This document shows, piece after piece, positions 12,723-21,700 of a stretch of 64,000 nt of DNA. The translations under genes were made by a program, and so were the position numbers. Under the pieces are notes generated by a model that worked only from the letters and a program-made list of their open reading frames with translations, ran no database searches and had not been told where the DNA came from. The stretch lies in assembly GCA_951230915.1 (NCBI GenBank), contig OX579633.1, positions 19,192,574-19,256,573 of the forward strand, written 5' to 3'. The first letter of the stretch is position 1. Each line of letters opens with the position of its first letter. The DNA is from Antitrichia curtipendula. Its lineage: Eukaryota > Streptophyta > Bryopsida > Hypnales > Leucodontaceae.

Positions 12723-15700
12723 CCGAAAGTCGACGTGGCAGTCGCTCGGCCACGTCGACGCAGGTACAGCGGTACAGTTTCGGACAGTTTCGGTGAGTTC
12801 CCAGCCCGGGGAACTCACAGCCCTCCAAGAGGCCGAAAACTCCTCTAATGACATGTAAAAATATGCTTGAATGTATAACTTGGCAAAGGATACCATCCTC
12901 GCTGCAACTTTAAGCAATCTTTCATACATGCAAGTTTGTTGTAATTCAATGAAAGAGAACATAAGCCTAATTATAAAATAAGATTTGTTGTTCAAAGTTA
13001 AAGATAACAAATGTTTTGACATTCCTAAAAAAATTTGTGCACTACTAAAGTTTAAAACTTTAAAATACTTATTTCATTTGTGTACATTTTATACCTCAAT
13101 ATGTGCCAAATTTGAAAGATTTGATAGAAAAGAAGAACAAGTCTCTATTGATATTAGTATCCAAGCACTATCTTATCATTTAGTATGGATCACAAGGATT
13201 CATAAACAACCTTAGCCTTATTAATAAAGAATACAACCTATGATCAAAAAAATGAAGAAGCACTTAGATAGTAGCTAAACAACTATACACCATCTACTGT
13301 AGCTTACTTTGAGTTTTTTAGCAAATTGCAAATCGATTGGCTTCAAACCATAAAAAGTCATAACAAGCACCCACCGTGGAAAGGCTAGGCGCTTTGTCTC
13401 CAGATACTCATTCAACCCGCTTGTTACAAAATCAAGGTCTTTGTTAGAGTCTTGCAATTGTTTCATGATATCTTCGTCGCCTCCTACAACCATAGCATCG
13501 GCATTTTTGGCAAGTTTTAACATGATCTTTCTCCATACATCATCTACAAGCTTAAATCTTTGACCTTCAATTGGCATTTGCGACATAATATCTTCTGAAG
13601 TGAAAATGGGTTCAAGATACAACCATTGCATTTGGCATTGCAACCATTCTTTTAAGATCTGTATAATTTTAGTTTACTCACTTTAGTTCCAGCTGCGCAC
13701 ATTAGTCCTTGTAGCAAAGAGATTCCAACATACAATAAAGCAAAATTTTGATGAACAATTATAGAAAATTCCAAGCCATTGCCAACCTTAACTTATGTCC
13801 AAAGTTTTTATGGAAGATTGCATGTCAAAATGAGGTATTAAAAAATTATAGTAGCAAAATTGACCTTTAAAGAACCAAGGATTCATTTGTGACTAACAAT
13901 TTAATCCTCTTAGACCTCTTATATTTTAAGAAGAAGTGTTAGCATGTGAATATAGAATCTATAAGCCTAAGAGCCTAAGAGTCTGTATTATAAACACCTT
14001 CTATGGTTATAGGTGTCTGACTATGTTATAAGGTAGTGTGCTCTAAAAGCGCCCATCTTCTTGAAACCGCCCCTATTTCTAGGTGAAGAATGGAGATGGG
14101 GTGATCCTTAAATGGACCAGTTTAGCAATTGAATGCATGGAGGAAAAATTGTTTTTCTATTGCAAGAGCCAATCATTGTCTTTGATTTCTGCACATCTCT
14201 TTACAAGTTGCAAGTGGACAGATTTTGGAAGACCTATGGTCACAAATAGGTGCATATGTCCTGAATCTTTGAAAATTCATAAGTAATTCAAAAATGCTTG
14301 GAAAAATACAAAACCACTTGTGTTAGGTACCACATCTATTTTTCTTTCTCTGAAAAATGATCTAAAAATATTTTCGTCCACGAAAGCCTGTGAAAAAAGA
14401 GGACCAGCCCTTAAATGGTCGCTTTAAGAGCATACTACCTTAGTGTATCTGTGTTATAGGTACATATGTTGTAAACACAAGCTTCCAATGGTTGTAAGTA
14501 CACACCTACAACTAGGTTCAAGGCTCATAGGCTCACATCTATGCACTCACACACTAACATCATCGATGTTTTAACTAGCAATGAAAGCACAACCATCTCT
14601 TACCTTATTGAAGAATTGAAGCTTCTCAAACCAGATGCGCACAGGATCCTCAAAAGGACCAATATACGGTGACGTTGTCATGGACTGCGTTTTGATCAAC
14701 TGATCATCCAACACTTGCTGGATATCATCGGTTCCGCGGAGAATCGTTGTCCCTGTTCCCTTCCATTCCACATATTCAAAATTGACCCCTAGCCAGTCAC
14801 TTTGCATCTTGTTGAGCGACTTTTCCAACGCGTGCTCTTTGCTAGCAAATTCACTGACCTCCTCACACTGGGCTATATATTTGGGCAGATTCAGTTCGAT
14901 AGCCATCCTTCCTGTGAAGTCGGGGGTGCAAGCAACCTCAAAACCAACCAGATCAGATAATCTCTTCCAATGTCGATCACATATGCCCGGGGTTCTCAAG
15001 GCATAAATCATAGGTACGTTCACCTGCCAACAAACACGCATGGTTGAAGACGTCAGGATGTCACGAAGTGTGACGTGACCCCAAAGTCCGTCATGATGAA
15101 ATATTTTACCAAATTGGGATGGAATATCAAAAAAATCACAGGCAGGCAAGTCTCTCCATGACTACAATTGAATTTTTCTTGCCTCCCTCATCATCAATGT
15201 CCATATGATGTTTAAAAATTCTGAAAACAATCTAATTTTACTAAAGACAGTGTTAGGTTTCGTGTAAGGTAATCAACTCTAGGTGTCATTCAAGTAAAAG
15301 TTAGTCACAATATTGGGGAATAGAAGTTTGAATGAAATCATTCCCTTTCCATTCAAGCTTACATTAAAGTCCATAATTTTCTTCTTTAGCTGCTCTGCTG
15401 CAATTTTTGACTCCTTTGTTAGTAGCTTCGCACATTTCGCAGATGCACGAACCCACTTGTCCATATTATTCAGCATCCCTTCACCATCAATCAGAGTAAA
15501 AGGACCATCCATCCAATTTGGATATATTCTAAAAAAATCACTGGCTGTATGCCAAAGCAAAATGTGATTCTCAAAATCTTTTTCCGTTCTCTCAATGGCG
15601 GGATGCTCTTGCGGAATTTGAGCGAAGATCTGCACAAGCCCACAATCCACAATCCCAATCCAGTGAAAAGACGCTGTCACCCCCGGTTTGTATGAGTTGC

Positions 15701-18700
15701 GCCCCCCCTTCTCAAAAAATTTAAAGGGCTGTTGATTGTGGGTTTTTTTTAAATGTTTACCTTCGAAATTGCCGTTGATTTCTCAGAAAATCACAAGCCA
15801 TTGATTTTGTGAGATTTAACTTGAACCGTCCAAATATCAATACGGATATGGATACCAAAATGACTACTGGATATAGATACAATATTGTATACAAATACAA
15901 AGTAAATATTGAATATGAATACGGATACAAATATGGTACAATTATGGATACAAATATGAATATGAATATGGATACGGGTACAAGATATGGGATGTTTATC
16001 CCATATTGTTTGTCAATTGCATTCCTTTCTGAAAATTACAAGAGGGTAGGGGGAAAGGGGAGGGTATGAAAATTTTAAAATTTTAAAATGAATTTAAAAA
16101 AATTCTGGGAGGTTACCGAAAAATTAATTTAAAAAATTGGATTTTGGGTGCATTGTGACACTTTGTACATTGTACATTGTAATATAAAACTACAATGCAT
16201 CCAAAAGAGGTAGTCATTGCCTACTACTACAACTCGTTAATATAAAACTACTGACAACAGGCTATTGTAAATGAATTTTTTATCGGAATATCAAGTACAA
16301 GTAGAACCTCTCTTAGTGTGTCTTAGTGCATGGTGCCGGAACTAAGGTAACAGGCTCGAGAATAGTTCGGGCATTAAGAACCGCCCACCTGTAAAGTGTA
16401 CACGATTTGTACATGCTGTTTTTTCATAGCCTTCACTGATGTACAAACAGTGTACATTTCAGGGGTGGACGATTTTGGAGCCCTATGCCAGTTCAACTTC
16501 AGAATTTCATAACTAATTTCAAAAAGCTCCAAAAAATATGAAACGACTTAGGTTAGATGCCAAATCCACTTCTCTTTCAAGGAAAATTTACTAAAAAGTA
16601 TTTCAAGAAGTTTTGCCTTTCCAAAATTCAGTTTCAGCTCTTAGGTGGGCGATTTATGGACATGTTACCTTATGCATTAAGAGAGGCTACAAATACTGTA
16701 AACATTTAATCCAACTTTCCATCTTGAATCAAGTGCAAGCCCACCTACTATATGCAAACTCTCTTATTGCATATTATGCATTAAGAGAGGATGCACTAAC
16801 AAAGGTTCTACCTTTACCCTCTATAGATAGCTTCAGAATTTGAGTATTTTTATTATCCACATTTTCTGGTCATATCTTATGATTATTTGAAGTTTGTTTC
16901 ACAAATAAATATACATAAAAGATGATGGCAACTACCTCTTCCCTACTTGCATATAAGTCAGCCTTATCACGGCAAGCTTGAAGCTTAGCCTCAATCTCTG
17001 TGCAAACAATGTATCTTTCTTCCCAGTTCTCAAGATCTCCCAGATCCATAAAGTCCTTCACAAGAACTTCGATCTCAGCAACATCTTTCTTTAGTTGCAT
17101 TTGGTTCATCACAAGCTCTCCCATAAATTTCAACTGTAAGCATTTTCAAAACTCATTGGTGGTCAAAACAAGTGCTATTTATTGATGGACAATTCAAACC
17201 TCGGACCTCAAGCTAAGATCATGTTTGAGACTCTAGCAACATGAAATTAAAATTAAAGCTTGATTCATTGAATTTCTACCCTTCTTTCTACACTTGTGAT
17301 TGGAAACATAATGCAACTATTGTAGATAACTAAAGGTTGATGAAGCTTAATATTCCCTTTGGATACATCAAGCATAATATAATAAATAGCGCATCCTTTC
17401 TAGCTTCAACTTGCATTTGCAAAGCACTGTTCAAGCTTGGTCATGACACTATTGAGGTACATGATGGACCATTGAGTAGTCAAGGCACCATGACTAATTC
17501 CAAATAATTACAATACCCCACTTAAGAATTTTATGAGTTAAGCCATACCTTGCCAGCGTTGAGACTTTTTTCAGATTGTTCAAAGTATTTTTGGAGTTGT
17601 TGAGGCCAGCCGATTGTGGTCCAATACAAATCTGAATCTGCCGTTGGCATTAAAAAGCTCTTCCTTTCAAAAAAATCTACCACCTACCCCCTCCAATGCA
17701 CGTTCACATTAAAATTGATCATTCAAATTCAAATGGCAAGTTCCCTAAAAAAACACTTCAGAAAGCTTTGATTTGAGCAATAAATTGTATTCAATGGTCG
17801 TTTTACAACATGAGTCTTGAGAATAAATAATACCTTCTGAGGTATAATGATCAATTCTTTCATCTCGTTAAATCGCTTCTTGTTCTCTTCTAAATATTCC
17901 TTCAAAAAAGAAAAATCTTCGACATTCTCTAGTTCCCTATTTAATACAAGACCACAAACGTGAACTTCAAACTAAGTTAGTTTTAAGATGTGGTGGCAAT
18001 TCAACGTATTAAAGATGCTTTTATTGTTATTCATCCCTAAATGTGTGAATAAACGAAGTGGGCTAATTTCTCATGGACGTCATGCAAAAGATCATTAAAG
18101 CAACAACCTTATGTTGATTGAACAATGTTGATTCTTTTGCACCAAGCTCAACATTAGATAATGTGCAACTACTTAATGTAATGAACAGGACGACCTTATC
18201 ATCTACATCAGACTCCATGGAACAGGTTTCTCTATAATTCTTCAAGTATGAACCTTTGTTGTAGATTTTGTGGTCACAGAAACCACAATAGAATTCACTA
18301 ATAAGCGCATTATTTTATTGTGCACATTAAGAAGGTTGCTGTTGTACTTTGTTAGAATGTCCGACATTGCTTGAAACTTCCGACAAACTTCAGTATTTCT
18401 CTGAAAAGCGGCTTCTAATTGTTGCTTCAGCAATTCTTTTGCAAAAAGATTGGCCTTCTTACTAACAAACTCTTGGAGGGATCTGCAATCCACAACAAAC
18501 ATATTCAACCATACGTCGTCTTTCGATGCAACCATGACGTCGGCAGCAATCTGTAAGAAATTAAAGAAGTGTGTCATAGTCATGGATGAGTTAGAAGATT
18601 GATTGAAGAAATGACCAAAATTCAACTAAATTACGAGGTCAATAAAATCATGGTTACATTTACTAAATGGTGTGTTTCAAAGAGCCGAAGTTGTGAAATT

Positions 18701-21700
18701 CAAGTGCGGAAAGCTCTGAAAAAAGAGAGACTGATGTAAATTTGAGGTTCTTGATGCACGTTTGGAAAATGCCAATCTCTTGGAATTTTATCATTATAAA
18801 ACAATAGCAGTCAGTGTAGTTTATCTCCTAAAACGATTGGAAATTCGAACCTTATTAAGACGATTGACCTCTGCTTCATAGGCTTCAATGCTACTATTTT
18901 CAATCTTGAAAGCAGACAAATACTCCTCCATGTTCGTCTCTGTGATTGTTATAAAAGGATTGTAATCTGCCTTCAGCTTAGCGCATTGACCCATATTTTG
19001 GCTCAAGCTGTTCTGCGCTCATAAGAAGGATCATATTAAAGAGGATCTTAACACATGACAAATATTAAAACACAAGAAAAAACTGCAACAAGGCCATATA
19101 GACTAGGCAATAAGCAAGTACAAGATCAAACCTCTCTATGACCAATGGTGGTGTAGAAATTCGTGAAAATTCTTGAAACAATCTAATTTTGATGAAAACA
19201 CAGTTACTTGATTGGGAAATAGAAAAAAATGAAAGGTGGGTATTCTTGGGGAAAAAAAGAGGGGTAACCTTTATAATAGCCCGGTGAGTTTCTACGTGGT
19301 GATGAACTCTCGCAATTGTTTTGATATCTTGGAATTTCTCTACTCCAACAATTTTGGGATCCAGGCGCGAAACTAAGTCTTCGATCCCCCCAACATGGTC
19401 GCAAATGTCATCAAGCATCATCAGAATGACCTCCTCCATCTCCTCCAAGGTAGGAACAAAGACGAAATGATCTTTCCCATCCACCACAAGTTTGATTAAG
19501 AACATTGGAGGTTTTTTAAAATCAGGTTCTGAAACAGCAGGTAGCCCCATGGGATCTGTGAGGTCATCGAGATCATCGTCTTTGACAGTCTCCTTTATGG
19601 TGTACGCATCCCAAAGTTTTGTAAAAGATGCGACAGAATTTAGGACAACGTCACGGAGATGCTGAGTCATGGTGTAGTGGAGCCTATATGCGAAGCGGCG
19701 AACGTGGTCTCTTTGCTTTTCGGTAACTCGATTGGGTGGTATGATTTCTGCGATTAGCCCAACAACATTCCCCATCCACCTGCATTCATGTTTAGCAACA
19801 TCTTTCATTAGTTCTTGTTAATCTTAAATTGAAGTGTATAAACCCTAAACCCTAAAAACCCTAAAATCTAATCTGAGGATGTAAACTATGCAAGAATTCT
19901 TATCAACGAAACCTGTACAGGTACACAACATCAAGAGAAAATTCTATTGAAATATTCTCCTCGAGAGATAGTATATATATTCACTGACATAAGCGAAGGA
20001 AGATGATTCATTTGTGAAAATGCGGACGTAAAAGAGATAGAATCCATTGTCCACGAATGTATTCAACACTTTGAAAGAATTCTTACGTAGCTTTGAGATC
20101 CTCTGTTCTGTCCGAGCACCAATTATCTTGTAGAGGTGGGAAGTACGGCCAATGCATCGGCCTTTCTTTGTTGAAAAGAACCGGATTGACCAAGTTGAGT
20201 TCACTAATGTCATACTCTTTGTGGAAGAGTTGAAGTCCAAACAACATGGTCAGTTCAGCAATGACGAGGGTGTCGTGGATCAACCTTTTGATCGCTCGGA
20301 ATCGTAGCTCGGGATCATACTGCACAGGGGCACAACCTTGTCTGCATTCATAGAGAGCAAATAATTCATTAAAGTCGTGAACTCATATAATTTGATCTTC
20401 CCAAATGCATTTGATCCCAAAGACTGAAAAAATTTCCACACATTCATAAAATACTTTATTATAGTTTTGTACAGTTGAAGTTTCAAGAAAAAGTTTACAT
20501 TTTCATTTTTGATTAACATACCCCCAAAAAATAATTTTTGACAATGTCTCTTGAAAAAACCTCCCGTTCCTTTAGAGGTTGATTCACTATACTCACTATT
20601 GCACAAATTTTGGAGAAATTTACTTTTGCATGATGACAAGTATTTTGTTCTATGCACAAGCTGTAAAGATCATGATAAGTGTATGAATTTTTGACACGTG
20701 AATGGTCTACAGAGAAACCTCAGAAGCAAGGTTTCCTTTTTAGGCGTTTTGTCTTCCTAGGGAATCCTTATTGTAAAGTTACGTTTTAGTACGTCTAGAT
20801 TTTTGTAAGGTAGGCAAGCATTGTGAAGGTTTTCATCTTCCATCAAAAAAGAATTTGAACAGCCATAACATTGAAAAAAGATTATGTAACGCTGAAGCTA
20901 CACTTAATGGCATTGTCAACAAGAAAAATAAGTTATGACCCTCGGAACAATCTAATTTGTTTTTAGACAAAATCGACTGAGGCATCTCGGCCTTCAACAA
21001 CTCGTTATCTGTTATATGGATTTGGTAGCAATGAGAATTATTAATTTTACTACAGACAGTCGAATCTCTCTCTAACCTTGGGCAAGGTGCCTTTGTTCCT
21101 GTCAAAGGAAAAATCTGCAAAGTGACCAGCTTTTCACGCTCCTGAAGCTGAGTTTCAAATCGAAAATCTTGAATAGCTTTGTTGACTGCATCATGGTAGT
21201 CGACTCGGCACTCGGCCAAAACATCCTTCAAGGTTTCCGGGTACCTTCGACTGAGCTCCCAACCGACCAAAGTCCTCACCTTGATTTCGAATTTCTCGTT
21301 GACGAGCTCTGGATTCTCAAATGGAAGTCCTTTGATGTAGTGCATGTAACGCTGTATGTACAGAAATTTATGATTTGATTAGTATTCAATCACAAAATCC
21401 AACATCAACAAGGTCATTTTTAAGAAATCAATTTGATTTTCAAAATTTCCAAAATGAACAAATTAATAAGAGAGATGGAACAACAACTAATTATATGTAG
21501 GCTCCTAAGGGAAAGGTTTGGTCATTCTTTTAAGTCAATTAAAAATCAACAAGATCTATACAAACATCTGGAGATCTCCAAATGTTTTGTCTAGGATCCA
21601 TTGAAGTAGTCTAGAAGTAGTTAAATGTGGCATGGTTGAGCTCGTGATTAAGTTCTTAAAGATGGACTTACTACCATGTATACATTCCAATTGAGTATTT

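Larger units (their letters stand above)
10993..19779 (-). other. Dynein tail and linker region (exons 6-17)
   Basis: Exons at 19,269-19,779, 18,851-19,012, 18,348-18,550, 17,834-17,936, 17,549-17,683, 16,936-17,133, 15,363-15,629, 14,604-15,023, 13,375-13,658, 12,304-12,532, 11,583-11,807 and 10,993-11,135 (residues about 621-1,581). Family landmarks include [55 protein letters not shown] and [18 protein letters not shown]. These form the linker that swings across the ring during the power stroke. The exon 8 donor (GTACAA at 18,342-18,347) was chosen because it joins ILTK to [15 protein letters not shown] in phase and in line with the family. Confidence 0.88.
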
